The notes: generated by a model from the sequence alone, not told the origin. Shown: positions 1 to 8,614, counted from the stretch's first letter. The stretch is DNA of 41,367 nt from Candidatus Obscuribacter sp. (GCA_021772095.1 JADYXR010000261.1:1-41367), one strand, 5' to 3'. Program-made: numbers and translations.

Positions 1-66
1 CACCACTTGCAATACTAAAGCAGCCTGATATCATAATAAGAAGATGAGCACCCAGAGCCATGATCA

Positions 67-582
67 TCAAATTTCAACTACGCTAGAGACATCCCCATCG
101 TCATCGTCGGCTTTGCTAAGCTGCTTGATGATTTTTGTCAGCTCCTCGAAGTTACCTTCCTTGATGGCTTTAGTTGCTTTGTCTACGTTCTCTTTGACTT
201 CTTGTTCTTTTAAGCCGTCCTCCGCCATATTCAGCATGAGCTCCCACGCGAGGGCTGCCTTCTCTTCTTTTGTCAGAGGCTTTTTCTCCATCGGTTTTTC
301 GCCTGCGTTACTTCTTGGATTGGCTGCGTCGTGCACCAAATCTGATACCATTATCTCTCGATCAGTTTGAGATAGCGATCTGGGGCTATCGGAAGAATCA
401 CCGAAGGACACTTTGGGAAGTGAGAGTTCATCTAGTTTGTTTACTTGGTTTTGGCTACGGCTATCAGCCAGAGAGCTTCTCGGTGAGGAATAGGCTTCAT
501 TGAACAAATTTTTGCTAAGTTGGTCGTCCACAACTTGTGCTGCTACCAAACTGTCAAATCCATCTGTCTGAGCGTTTACCAT
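67..582 (-). CDS. hypothetical protein, 171 aa
   Basis: I do not recognise a family. The protein is hydrophilic, with no signal peptide or membrane segment. The first 85 residues are Ser/Asp-rich and look disordered. Residues from about 95 on are Lys/Glu/Ala-rich and probably helical (AALAWELMLNMAEDGLKEQE). The C-terminus carries an acidic run (KADDDDGDVSS). The ATG at 582 is preceded by AGGAG about 10 bases upstream, which supports this start. It is divergent from the TPR/histidine-kinase operon, so the 583-812 gap should hold promoters in both directions. A cytosolic function is inferred only from the lack of export signals. Confidence 0.7.
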   Translation of the reverse strand: MVNAQTDGFDSLVAAQVVDDQLSKNLFNEAYSSPRSSLADSRSQNQVNKLDELSLPKVSFGDSSDSPRSLSQTDREIMVSDLVHDAANPRSNAGEKPMEKKPLTKEEKAALAWELMLNMAEDGLKEQEVKENVDKATKAIKEGNFEELTKIIKQLSKADDDDGDVSSVVEI

Positions 583-812
583 GATTTGAAATCTCCTGAT
601 GATAGTAACGAAATCGAGTACGTTGATTCGTCTTGCGGTTTCTCTCGACTCAACAGTTGTAAAACGGCAAGGTTACACAAATGTTACGGGACAAGGACAA
701 ACAGGAAACGACTGACAGGGCTTTACAAAGAAGCGCAAAGCCGATAGAATCCACGCGCGATAAGAGTTGCTGCGTGGTTTCGGTGGTAATCAAAAAATTG
801 TGGCGGATTATT

Positions 813-1682
813 ATGCGAGCAGCGCGTATCCGTTGCTGCCATTCAGCCGTCACTCGCGTCTCGATTGTTTCAATCACGCTCGCCAGTCTGATCTCACTCT
901 CGACGCCACCTTCGGTTTTTGCGCTCGCGCTGCCTGAGTGGAAAGTCCGTTGCCGTGAGGCTTTCGTTCTGCAAAATGATTTGCGCTTCTCGGAAGCGTA
1001 TTCCAAATACAATGATGCGTTGAACAAACTTGGCAGTGTCGACAACGAAAACACTCGCGAAATTCAACTCAATATGGCGGTAATGCTGCGGCTCTCAGGG
1101 CAACCTAGACGGTCTCTTGTGCTGCTCCAGACCCTGACTCCGCGCTTCGCAAATGATAAATCGAGTCTGCAAGCGATGCGTTATTGGCGCAGACTTCGCG
1201 ATGTTCAGCACGACCTCCGTGACGTTGGACACGCTATCGAAGCTCAGCGGAAAATACTTGCTATCGCCAACCAACATTTCGAATTGGGCAGTCCAATATA
1301 TACGGACGAGACACGCAGGATGATCGATCTGCTCGGCGAAGCGATGCAACTTCCGGAAGCCGCTGCTCTCGCCACACAGCTCAACCAATATGCGGCGCAT
1401 TACTCCGCCGATTCCAGAGAACGATTCACTAGTGCTATCGAGGTGCTCAATAGTAGAGTGATCAAAACGGCGCAGGATCTCAGGGACCAGGGCAAGTTCA
1501 AAGAATCGCTCGACATGCTTCACCTGATCAAAGGATGTCTAAATTCAACTCGATATTTGCAAGAGTTGAGCTACCTGGGTTCTGCTCCGATGCCGTTCGA
1601 GCCAAAACTCAAAGAAAAGATTCAACTGGAAATAAAGCAGTTAGCTGCTTCGGCACAAAAAACAAAGGCGAAGAACAAATGA
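813..1682 (+). CDS. secreted TPR-like protein upstream of histidine kinase
   Basis: The reading frame is open from 681, but the ATG at 813 begins a clear signal peptide: Arg-rich n-region, hydrophobic core (VSIVSITLASLISLS), and an ALA-like cleavage site near residue 39. I therefore prefer this start (289 aa). The mature part is alpha-helical with a TPR-like opening (residues about 43-70, pattern A..LQND.RFSEAYSKYNDAL) and further helical pairs, and ends in a Lys-rich tail. The stop codon overlaps the histidine kinase start (ATGA at 1679-1682), so the two are translationally coupled. Inference: a periplasmic helper or ligand-sensing partner of the kinase. The specific function is unknown. Confidence 0.7.
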   Translation: MRAARIRCCHSAVTRVSIVSITLASLISLSTPPSVFALALPEWKVRCREAFVLQNDLRFSEAYSKYNDALNKLGSVDNENTREIQLNMAVMLRLSGQPRRSLVLLQTLTPRFANDKSSLQAMRYWRRLRDVQHDLRDVGHAIEAQRKILAIANQHFELGSPIYTDETRRMIDLLGEAMQLPEAAALATQLNQYAAHYSADSRERFTSAIEVLNSRVIKTAQDLRDQGKFKESLDMLHLIKGCLNSTRYLQELSYLGSAPMPFEPKLKEKIQLEIKQLAASAQKTKAKNK

Positions 1683-3154
1683 AGCTGAGGCACAAGATCG
1701 CTGTCATACTAGGGATTCCAGCAATCATGCAGTTGGCGTTTACGGTTTTGCTTTTAGACTCTGAGGCGAAGGTCGAGTCTGCTGCTAAAGCTGAGGCTTT
1801 TTCAAAACAAGTAATGTCAGCCGCGCAAGAAGTGCGAACGGAAATTGTTCAATACGTCTCGATCGTTATTGGTCGTCAGTTTTTAAATCCAACCGGCGCA
1901 CTCAAGCTTAGAAAGCGCATCCAAGCATCAGTCAAAGAGAAAATAAATATTCTGTTCGAGCTACTCAAAAATGATGTCGCATCAAAACCGATCATGATCG
2001 AGTATTCCAACGAGATCAAACGCTTTGAAAATATTATCTCGGAGCCCGGTGTCACTACTGATGGTGAGGTCTTTTTGACGACCTACATCCTGGAAAGCGA
2101 ATTCATAGAAGAGTTATTGAGTACTATGAATAACATCGGCAGGATCGAGAACCGATTGGTCTCGAGATTTCGTCCAGTCGACATAAATTTAACACCGGAG
2201 TCCGTGAAAGCACGTGAGAACCTCCACAATCTCACTACATTTGCAGCGATTGCAGATTTGTTGATCGTCGCTCTGTTGTTCGGTCTCACGGTAAGAAGCG
2301 CTTTGCACCGAGGCGATCTGTTGATGAAAAACATTGAGCGATTTTCCTCGGGCAAAAGTGAATTACAAGCGGTTGGTGGCAATGATGAATTAACCGAACT
2401 AGATACCAGTTTTCGAAGTATGGCTGATGCACGTTTTAAAGCTGATGAAGAGCGTCAGAAGGCCGAAGAGCTCAGGCGTTCGCTCGTCGCGATGGTCAGC
2501 CACGACATTAGAACGCCGCTGACGTCAGTCGGTTTGAACCTCTCTATGATTATGGAAATGTATTCGGAGACTCTTGTTCCGAAAGTTCGTGAGAAGATTC
2601 GCAAGACCGAAGCCGAGATAACTAGACTGCTCCGACTGGCCGATGGTTTGCTTGAAATCGAAAAGATCGAGGACGGCAGCATTGAGTTGGATAGAAAATG
2701 GATCGACGTTCCTGCGCTTGTGGAGACTGCTACGCATTCGGTAATCGGAATAGCAGACTCCAAAAAAATCACGGTAGATTTTATTGATGAAGCAGAATTT
2801 GATGTGAATTGCGATCCGGATCGCATCATCCAGGTCCTCGTCAATTTATTGTCGAATGCAATCAAGTTTTCTCCATCCGACTCAACACTTGCCATCAAGG
2901 TCACACAAAAAGCTGGGATTGAGACTCGATTCGAAGTGATCGATCAGGGACCAGGAATTGACGAGGTGGATCAGAAGAAGTTGTTCTTGAAATTCCAGCA
3001 ACTCGATCAAGTTCAGGCTATCAAAAAAACAGGTAGTGGTTTAGGACTCTACATCACAAGAATGCTTGTCGAGGTGCATGGCGGGGAGATTGGATATAGA
3101 AGAACAGAAACCGGGGGTAGTTGTTTCTGGTTTCTGCTCATACAAAATCCTTGA
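1679..3154 (+). CDS. membrane sensor histidine kinase
   Basis: This is a two-component sensor kinase: it autophosphorylates on His and passes phosphate to a response regulator. The ATG at 1679 overlaps the previous stop and follows an AAGGCGAAG-like ribosome site. Domains in order: TM1 (about 9-27), an extracytoplasmic domain of about 160 residues, TM2 (about 185-207), a HAMP-like linker, HisKA with the H-box SHDIRTPL (His about 275), and HATPase_c with N-box NLLSNAIKF, G1 DQGPGI and G2 GSGLGLYI. All catalytic boxes are intact. The response regulator 73 bp downstream is the probable partner. Neither signal nor target is evident from the sequence. Confidence 0.93.
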   Translation: MKLRHKIAVILGIPAIMQLAFTVLLLDSEAKVESAAKAEAFSKQVMSAAQEVRTEIVQYVSIVIGRQFLNPTGALKLRKRIQASVKEKINILFELLKNDVASKPIMIEYSNEIKRFENIISEPGVTTDGEVFLTTYILESEFIEELLSTMNNIGRIENRLVSRFRPVDINLTPESVKARENLHNLTTFAAIADLLIVALLFGLTVRSALHRGDLLMKNIERFSSGKSELQAVGGNDELTELDTSFRSMADARFKADEERQKAEELRRSLVAMVSHDIRTPLTSVGLNLSMIMEMYSETLVPKVREKIRKTEAEITRLLRLADGLLEIEKIEDGSIELDRKWIDVPALVETATHSVIGIADSKKITVDFIDEAEFDVNCDPDRIIQVLVNLLSNAIKFSPSDSTLAIKVTQKAGIETRFEVIDQGPGIDEVDQKKLFLKFQQLDQVQAIKKTGSGLGLYITRMLVEVHGGEIGYRRTETGGSCFWFLLIQNP

Positions 3155-3227
3155 TCCGACAATTCGTCCTCCTGAATTTTGGAGCCCCTTAGCCGGGTAT
3201 AATCAGCATCGTCGGTGGAGCGGAATC

Positions 3228-3917
3228 TTGGCGAAAATTCTTGTAATTGAAGATGATGCGATGATGGCATCAGCGATCTCGGAAATCCTGGAAGCTGATG
3301 GACACGTCGTCACTGTCGTTTATGATGGCTCCGCGGGCTTTAACAGTCTCAAAAACGAAGGCTTCGACCTTGCCATTATCGACTGGCAATTGCCGGGACT
3401 GGAAGGACCGGAGATTTGTGCGCGATATCGAATTAAGAACGGAAAGATTCCGGTTCTTATGCTCACTCAGAAATCCAACGTTGTGGACAAGGCGACGGGC
3501 TTGGAATGTGGTGCCGATGACTATTTGACGAAGCCGTTTGACTTGCGTGAGTTTCGCGCACGCGTAAAGGCTTTGCTTCGCCGCTCGAGTGGTTATTTTG
3601 AGGAGAAGCGCGAGGTCGGACAGGTATCCCTGGATCGGGCGGAGAAGACATTGACCTTTGCAGGACGGCGAGTGCAACTGCTGCCGCGCGAGTTTGAGTT
3701 GATCGAATTTCTGATGCGACATCCGCATACTTTTTTCACAGCAGAGAGTTTGTTGGACCATGTATGGAAGTCCGAGGCCAATGTCGGTGAGCAAGCGCTG
3801 AGAACCTGCTTGAGCCGATTGCGGAGTAAGGTAGATGAGCCCGGCAAGCCATCATTGATTGAGACTGTAAAAGGTTTTGGATACAAAATTTCTGAGATTT
3901 ATTTGAAGAATCCGTGA
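3228..3917 (+). CDS. OmpR-family response regulator
   Basis: The N-terminal receiver domain starts immediately (KILVIEDD, acidic pair at residues 9-10), with phospho-acceptor Asp about 52 (IIDWQLPG) and conserved Lys about 102 (LTKPFD). The C-terminal half is a winged-helix OmpR/PhoB DNA-binding domain (VQLLPREFELIEFLMRHP, ending TVKGFGYKI). The frame is open from 3066, but the receiver fold begins right at the TTG at 3228, which has GGTGGAG 8 bases upstream, so I chose TTG (229 aa). A perfect TATAAT hexamer at 3198-3203, 25 bp before the start, may give this gene an extra promoter. I saw no good -35 for it. Confidence 0.93.
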   Translation: MAKILVIEDDAMMASAISEILEADGHVVTVVYDGSAGFNSLKNEGFDLAIIDWQLPGLEGPEICARYRIKNGKIPVLMLTQKSNVVDKATGLECGADDYLTKPFDLREFRARVKALLRRSSGYFEEKREVGQVSLDRAEKTLTFAGRRVQLLPREFELIEFLMRHPHTFFTAESLLDHVWKSEANVGEQALRTCLSRLRSKVDEPGKPSLIETVKGFGYKISEIYLKNP

Positions 3918-4009
3918 TTTGTTTGTCACCGTATGTGGTGCGTAGCAGGACGCTCATTTTTCGGGATGTGATTCATAGTTTGAGATTCACAATGCGAGAT
4001 GAATTCTGA

Positions 4010-4056
4010 CTTGCATAAGTTCGAACTTGCACAAGTTCGAACGTGCATAATTCGAA
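4010..4056. repeat. three tandem 16-bp iteron-like repeats
   Basis: Three head-to-tail units of CTTGCATAAGTTCGAA: the second reads CTTGCACAAGTTCGAA and the third CGTGCATAATTCGAA (one base shorter). Each unit ends in the palindromic core TTCGAA. The unit 1/2 junction forms a perfect 12-bp palindrome, AAGTTCGAACTT. They sit in the 162-bp gap between the convergent response-regulator gene and the 141-aa ORF. Such regular spacing suggests a DNA-binding protein array, but the ligand is unknown. Confidence 0.75.
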
Positions 4057-4079
4057 CGGTGAAGGGTCATCGACCTGGT

Positions 4080-4505
4080 TTAACTCAAACGAAAGAACGA
4101 GGCTAATACCGCCACCATGCTGGCCATTCTCAGAGTTTTAGAAGAGAACCGCGGACCGCGATTGCTCTCCATGGATTCCCCGAGTTGAGTGCTCTCGAAT
4201 TCTTCCATCCGTTTACTTCGCCCAGCCGCGGAGTTCGTTTTAATGCGTCGCGACGCTTTACGGATCTTGCGAACGGGCTTCAGTGGCGCTTCGGTCATTT
4301 GATATGTGATCGGTTCGATCGCTGCGATTCGCGGCGATGTACTAAAGAGCTCGTCCATCTTCGCTTGCAGCTTTTGCTCGTTGGTCTGCTCGCAGGCGAT
4401 CACCAGGGGCGAACGCTCGACCTGAGCACCTCGTAAGGTGGCGGTTTGAGCGCTGCGCAGCGCAGCTGCTTGATCAGCAGCTTCATTTTGATTTGGTTTA
4501 TTCAT
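4080..4505 (-). CDS. hypothetical protein, 141 aa
   Basis: No recognised family. The N-terminal half is Ala/Gln-rich and helical (NEAADQAAALRSAQTA). The centre is strongly basic (KPVRKIRKASRRIK). The last 16 residues form a short hydrophobic stretch (MASMVAVLASFF) that could act as a weak tail anchor. The ATG at 4505 has only a weak upstream AGAAG. The frame is the longest in the interval and is convergent with the response regulator. Expression and function are unproven; it could also be a rapidly evolving lineage-specific protein. Confidence 0.5.
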   Translation of the reverse strand: MNKPNQNEAADQAAALRSAQTATLRGAQVERSPLVIACEQTNEQKLQAKMDELFSTSPRIAAIEPITYQMTEAPLKPVRKIRKASRRIKTNSAAGRSKRMEEFESTQLGESMESNRGPRFSSKTLRMASMVAVLASFFRLS

Positions 4506-4745
4506 AGTAACGCTTCTTCTTGGAGAAGCCGGTTCGATGGTCGCTAAAGCGATCGATTCCGGAAAAGGGGGTGCAGGGGAAGTCCTATCTATATATTAGA
4601 GAACGAAAGCGAATCTGTGAATTCACTAAAACACGCTATCGGAAACGTGTACAAAGATGTCAAGAAGTGCTTGGTCTGTGGGAAAGAAGGCATTTAAAAC
4701 TGCCCTCTGCGCGGACTATTCCCTGAAATAACCCGGCTTTGCCGC
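4506..4745. other. intergenic region, no gene seen
   Basis: This holds the upstream region of the 141-aa gene (its promoter, on the minus strand, should lie here). A short open frame at 4520-4726 has no ribosome site and an atypical basic composition, so I do not call it. The region runs straight into the cysteine desulfurase remnant and may contain unrecognisable parts of it. Confidence 0.4.
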
Positions 4746-5038
4746 CTTGCGTCTGAAGCCGATAAAAATTTCAACTTAGTCTTCATCTCCAGCGTGTCGG
4801 CCTGCTCGAGTGGTGGCGTTCGCCATCGCATGTTTTGAAAAGCATCGGCCTCGATGACGCCGAAGCCCTCGGTGCCTTGCGCATCTCGGCGGGTCGAGAA
4901 AACTTTTTACATGAATGAAGGCGCTGTCGCGATCTGCTGATAGATTGGGTGATGGAAGACTGAACCAAGATTGATGGTTCGCGCGGAGACGAGATCGGCA
5001 ATCACATCTGATGCCTTTTTCGCGTCTTCTTCCGTGTT
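4746..5038 (+). pseudogene. cysteine desulfurase (NifS/IscS family) 3' remnant with inverted tail
   Basis: On the plus strand, 4776-4820 reads VFISSVSACSSGGV, the active-site Cys loop of cysteine desulfurases (Cys codon 4803-4805). After a one-base deletion near 4824, the next frame reads RPSHVLKSIGLDDAEAL and then GALRISAGREN up to 4903, the conserved segment downstream of the loop. The expected continuation, TEEDAKKASDVIADLV, is present but on the minus strand (5035 down to about 4988). Joining GAGAAAAC (4898-4903) to the minus-strand ACGGAAGAAG restores a seamless GRENTEED. So the gene was broken by a frameshift and by inversion of about 135 bp of its end. No N-terminal PLP domain is visible, so it is non-functional. 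Confidence 0.8.
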
Positions 5039-5050
5039 GTTTTAAACCAG

Positions 5051-5082
5051 AAAAAGGGACGGGTTAAACCCCGTCCCTTTTT
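5051..5082. terminator. strong bidirectional Rho-independent terminator
   Basis: A perfect 13-bp stem, AAAAAGGGACGGG with CCCGTCCCTTTTT, encloses a 6-nt loop (TTAAAC). The A-tract on one side and T-tract on the other make it functional on both strands. It lies 56 bp beyond the stop of the minus-strand 615-aa gene and just past the end of the cysteine desulfurase remnant, whose terminator it may originally have been. Confidence 0.92.
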
Positions 5083-5137
5083 CGTTTGTGCTATGTTCTT
5101 TATCGAGTGTTTAGTTTGGTTTCAAGCAAGCGACGTC

Positions 5138-6985
5138 TTAACCCTTGGTCGGCAGAATGTAAGCGTAACTTCCTGATTTCAAGCTGGACTGCGACAGGTC
5201 GCGAGCAACAGTTCTGCGTTGCGAAGAGCTGTTCTCAACTACCGTGTCACCGATGGCGATACCAGTGTGGCTGCCGCCTTGCTTCTTGATGATGACGTAT
5301 GGCTTGCCGCTTTCGCGTGCTTCTGCAAGGGACGTTTTCTCGGCGCCGATCTGTCTCATTTTGTCGGCTAAACCGTTAACTGACAGCTCGTTGCCCACGT
5401 CGATTCCGCCGGCTCTTAAGATTCGCGATACGGTGATCGCGCATCCCAAGTTTCCTTGTTGTGTAGCGCCGTCGTAACCGCGCCAAAGTTGCTTGCCGAC
5501 AGCATCTTTCATGGCTTCTGATAGATTTCCGGTATCTGCGAAATCAACAGGACCGTTCGGTTGGTCGAAACGATTCAATGCAATTTGATACGACTGAGTC
5601 GCAGCATCCATGAAGCGTTTGCTTTCCGGATTTGCTGAATCTTCTGCGGTCGGAACGCGTCCAGTCATCATCGCGAATGCGAGGTCGCCTGGTTGTACGC
5701 TTTGATTTTGGGCTCCTAACTCTTCGCTGTATCTGCCAATCTGGTGGCTGGCAGCCAGTTCTTGTACTTCTTTGCCGAAGTTTTGTTTGATATCATCGGC
5801 GGTGAGTGGATCATTTTTGTCTCCAGCCTTCATTTTTTGAAGGAATGGATCGAGATCGCTATCTTTGCCGGACTCTTTAGCTTTGCCGACGGAAGCCTTC
5901 ATGGCTTTCATCTTAGCGGCGGTGCCCTTCGGCACTTTGCCTTGACGTTCGAGTTCTTCCAGATTTTCGATGTTCAGATTGCTGAGCCAATCAGCAACTT
6001 GATCGTAGCCCATGCCATAGCGACCAGCGCCCCAGCCGCGAGAACCGCGATGGCTGACGTGTTCGTAAGGAGCTTTATCGCCTTTGCTGGTGAAACCGGC
6101 AACGACATCCTTCATCGCCGCGATGTTATCGTTTTCGTTTTTCTGTCTCGGAACACTTCTTTCCGGGAAATAATCGTTAGCTTCGCTACGCGACATTTGT
6201 CCTGAGCCGGCGCCTTTGAAACGGTTCATGCGCTGCGTTTGTGCTTCCGCTTCCGGCGGCAATTCTGCAGGAGCTTGTCTTTCCGATTTCGCTTGCGTCG
6301 CTTTTTCTGTTTCAGGTGATACTAGATTCTGCGGATCGTCAATCTTCACGCCATTCTTCTGTGCGTCAGGATTTTCTGTTTTGATTCTGGCGTCAAGATA
6401 CTTATATAGTTCGTCAACAGCTTTTTGTTGCGACTCGCTTGGAATCAGCTGTCCATCAGCGCGCTCAACTTCGATGACGATATCTTTTTGCCCTGTTTTT
6501 TCAGGGTTGTTGTTCATTGTGACGCTGCCATCTTTTTTGACCACGAAATCTGGTGGCATTTTATTAGGTTGGGCCGTCACATCTGAGAACTGAACTTTGA
6601 CTGTCGGCGCTTTGCCGTCAGCGGCTTTCTCGCGTTCCATTGCGCCGAACGCTTTGGTGTTGTCGGCAATGGTGCCGTCTTTAGCAAGATCGCCTACGGA
6701 CTTAGTGCTGTCCAGTTTTTTGATCGGCGAAGTATCCGCATTCCTGGTTGAAGAGGGAGCGGCATCGCTCAAGGATGTTTTGGTGCTGACGTCCGAAATC
6801 GGCGGGATGGAAAGTGTGTTTCCAACGGTCGCTTCACCACTGGTGTGGGACGAATAGCTGCGGGTGCCACTGTGTCTCATCAATTCGGTCGCGTGACCGT
6901 GGAGAATGGACTGGGCTTCAGATGCATTTGAAGGAGCTGACGCGCTGCGGAGCGCACCAGCCTCGGGGCTGGGTTGATGAACCAT
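5138..6985 (-). CDS. large protein with C-terminal papain-like Cys-His-Asn domain, 615 aa
   Basis: The N-terminal 270 residues are low complexity, rich in Ser/Thr/Asp/Lys and probably disordered. A folded central part (about 290-500) contains GWGAGRYGMGYDQVADWL and helical segments. The last 105 residues look like an NlpC/P60- or CHAP-type cysteine hydrolase: NLGCAITVSRILRAGG (Cys 515), GGSHTGIAIGD (His 573) and ENSSS (Asn 585), with the 58-residue Cys-His spacing usual for that fold. The ATG at 6985 follows AAGGAGAACCTCC, an excellent ribosome site. There is no classical signal peptide, so export, if any, is by another route. The enzyme class is inferred from the motif only; peptidoglycan amidase or peptidase are both possible. 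Confidence 0.8.
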   Translation of the reverse strand: MVHQPSPEAGALRSASAPSNASEAQSILHGHATELMRHSGTRSYSSHTSGEATVGNTLSIPPISDVSTKTSLSDAAPSSTRNADTSPIKKLDSTKSVGDLAKDGTIADNTKAFGAMEREKAADGKAPTVKVQFSDVTAQPNKMPPDFVVKKDGSVTMNNNPEKTGQKDIVIEVERADGQLIPSESQQKAVDELYKYLDARIKTENPDAQKNGVKIDDPQNLVSPETEKATQAKSERQAPAELPPEAEAQTQRMNRFKGAGSGQMSRSEANDYFPERSVPRQKNENDNIAAMKDVVAGFTSKGDKAPYEHVSHRGSRGWGAGRYGMGYDQVADWLSNLNIENLEELERQGKVPKGTAAKMKAMKASVGKAKESGKDSDLDPFLQKMKAGDKNDPLTADDIKQNFGKEVQELAASHQIGRYSEELGAQNQSVQPGDLAFAMMTGRVPTAEDSANPESKRFMDAATQSYQIALNRFDQPNGPVDFADTGNLSEAMKDAVGKQLWRGYDGATQQGNLGCAITVSRILRAGGIDVGNELSVNGLADKMRQIGAEKTSLAEARESGKPYVIIKKQGGSHTGIAIGDTVVENSSSQRRTVARDLSQSSLKSGSYAYILPTKG

Positions 6986-7370
6986 GGAGGTTCTCCTTAA
7001 TAAATGATAGGCAGAATGATGAGCGGATAAGTCATTCTATGTTGTGATATTGGGTTCGGGGAATGGTGATAATACGTATTAGTAGGCAGGCAAAGGCTAA
7101 ACAGTGTTTCTCTACTTTGCAAGCTGGGGAGAATGGCTTCCTGTCTAAAAGTTTTAGCGCGCACGGCTGTCGAACCACTGGTGATGTGGTTTCAAAATGC
7201 GACCAGTGCAAGGAAAGCGAAACTACAAATATTGTCGGACTAAACGATTAATGTAGATCGCAATGCATCTTGGTGTTTCGGAAGCAGGTCGTGTCGTTCT
7301 ACGCACGTGAATGTGCGCGCAACCGGGACGTTTCGAACTAGCGCATCGGATCGAACGGGATCGAGTGACA
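6986..7370. other. intergenic region, upstream of 615-aa gene
   Basis: No convincing gene. Small open frames here lack ribosome sites. The region upstream of the 615-aa gene should hold its promoter, but I could not pick a good -35/-10 pair. Confidence 0.4.
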
Positions 7371-7494
7371 TTAGATTTGGCGCACAGAGAGCGCGTCCAG
7401 TCAAAGCGCGGCGCACGATACGAGCGCGTCCAATCGGAGCGCGAACGAAACTTGTCGCACAAAAGAACGCGTCCGGTCGAACCTGAACGCGTTC
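7371..7494. repeat. degenerate GC-rich tandem repeats
   Basis: Three imperfect copies of a unit whose minus-strand core is GAyTGGACGCGCTC followed about 5 nt later by GTGCGCC (plus-strand cores GAGCGCGTCCAGTC, GAGCGCGTCCAATC, GAACGCGTCCGGTC). They lie directly downstream of the 297-aa gene. The last copy doubles as the terminator hairpin. The minus-strand open frame through them (recurring DWTRS) is a by-product. Confidence 0.55.
7465..7494 (-). terminator. probable terminator of the 297-aa gene
   Basis: GAACGCGT (7465-7472) pairs with ACGCGTTC (7487-7494), giving an 8-bp stem with a 14-nt loop. On the minus strand it is followed by TTTT, 6 bp past the stop codon of the gene at 7500-8393. 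The short T-run lowers confidence. Confidence 0.5.
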
Positions 7495-7499
7495 CTTTA

Positions 7500-8393
7500 T
7501 TAGTGGATTAGATCTACTTCTTCAGTGGAGGCTTCTTCCAACATGCGCAAAACGTGTTCGCCTTCCTCGAGCCATGATTCGGCAGGTGGACAGTCTGCGG
7601 TATGCGTTGCGACAGCGGCGCCTCGGTGGTCGTAGTAAGTGGTGGAGCGTTGAGTAATCTCTGCTTTCTCGTCGTACATGGTGAGGTCAGCTGCCGTTTG
7701 CACGCCGGTGGGATTGTACTGAATGATCTCGCGACGAAGCATGTGACCGGTCGGACCGTAGCGATGCGTCTCTTCGAGGAAGGGACCGCCGCAGGCGTGA
7801 TACAAGATCTTCGTGTACTTGCTGACCGCGCCGCTGGCATTGAAAAAGAAGTGTTCAGTGAGCGCGCGTTGTCCATCTTTTAGCCAGCGGATCTGCTCAC
7901 GGTGAGCCAGTTTTCCGTTTTTGGGATCCATGGTGTGATTGATCGTCACCGATGGATTTCCGTTTGGTTTGTAATCTGTTTGACCTTGATGAAGAGTTCT
8001 GATGCCGACGCTCTCGCGTTGCACGGTGCGCTTCAAGTCTCCATCGGGAGTGACGATGACGATCGTCTCTGTCGAACGCTCATGCGCGTAAACAATTTCC
8101 TTCGTCATCGAGTTGCCGTCAGGCAAAGTGCTCGCTTCAAAAATTCGAACTACGTCTCCGGTGTCCGGCGCAAAGTCGGTCTCCGAGCGGCTGTTGCGTG
8201 CTTTCTTGACGATGCGCACGAGGTTTTGTTTGTCGTTATAAACTTTCTCGACAAAAAATCCGACTTTTCTGTCGCTTGTGAGGACGTGGTAAGTGGTCTT
8301 GCCGTTTAGATCGATCCGGGTGCCAACATCCACCTCGCTCCACTCATCGGGACCGAGACCAGCTAGCCGGTCGTCGTTTGACGTATTTTCCAT
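7500..8393 (-). CDS. YD-repeat-like hypothetical protein, 297 aa
   Basis: Not a named family that I can confirm. The sequence is beta-rich, with serial strand-turn units ending in Gly-rich turns (TPDGDLKRTV, KPNGNPSVTI, NASGAVSKYTK, GPTGHMLRREI, NPTGVQTAADL, DHRGAAVATH). This resembles RHS/YD-type or MORN-like repeats and the repeat section of the EF-hand protein at 34882-36405. No signal peptide or membrane helix. The ATG at 8393 has only a weak AGG upstream. A promoter at about 8526-8552 and a terminator at 7465-7494 suggest a single-gene transcript with a roughly 125-nt leader. Confidence 0.75.
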   Translation of the reverse strand: MENTSNDDRLAGLGPDEWSEVDVGTRIDLNGKTTYHVLTSDRKVGFFVEKVYNDKQNLVRIVKKARNSRSETDFAPDTGDVVRIFEASTLPDGNSMTKEIVYAHERSTETIVIVTPDGDLKRTVQRESVGIRTLHQGQTDYKPNGNPSVTINHTMDPKNGKLAHREQIRWLKDGQRALTEHFFFNASGAVSKYTKILYHACGGPFLEETHRYGPTGHMLRREIIQYNPTGVQTAADLTMYDEKAEITQRSTTYYDHRGAAVATHTADCPPAESWLEEGEHVLRMLEEASTEEVDLIH

Positions 8394-8525
8394 GGCGGGT
8401 TACCTATAGAATCGTCCTTCAAAAAGAAGGCACAAAATATGCGCGGATGTAGCATCCGCAGCGCAGCAGGTGAGTTGAGTTAGTAACAAAGAAAAGAGAA
8501 AAAGATTCTCCGGGGCGTTCCAAGG

Positions 8526-8552
8526 ATATTATGTATTATCTATAGATGTCAA
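8526..8552 (-). promoter_or_regulatory. putative sigma-70 promoter for the 297-aa gene
   Basis: On the minus strand a perfect -35 TTGACA (8552-8547) is followed after 15 nt by TAATAT (8531-8526), 4/6 to the -10 consensus. The short spacer is a weakness. It would give a leader of about 125 nt. Confidence 0.4.
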
Positions 8553-8614
8553 GTGAATTCTTGAAAGAAGAATGTGGGTTATTGCTCCCTCGAATCCGCC
8601 GAAACGCAGGGCTC

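Noticed and set aside
3918..3945. Hairpin CACC/GGTG after the response regulator
   Set aside because: Four-base stem with no T-run; not a terminator.
7223..7462. Minus-strand ORF with recurring DWTRS
   Set aside because: It is the translation of a DNA repeat tract downstream of a gene; no start signal.
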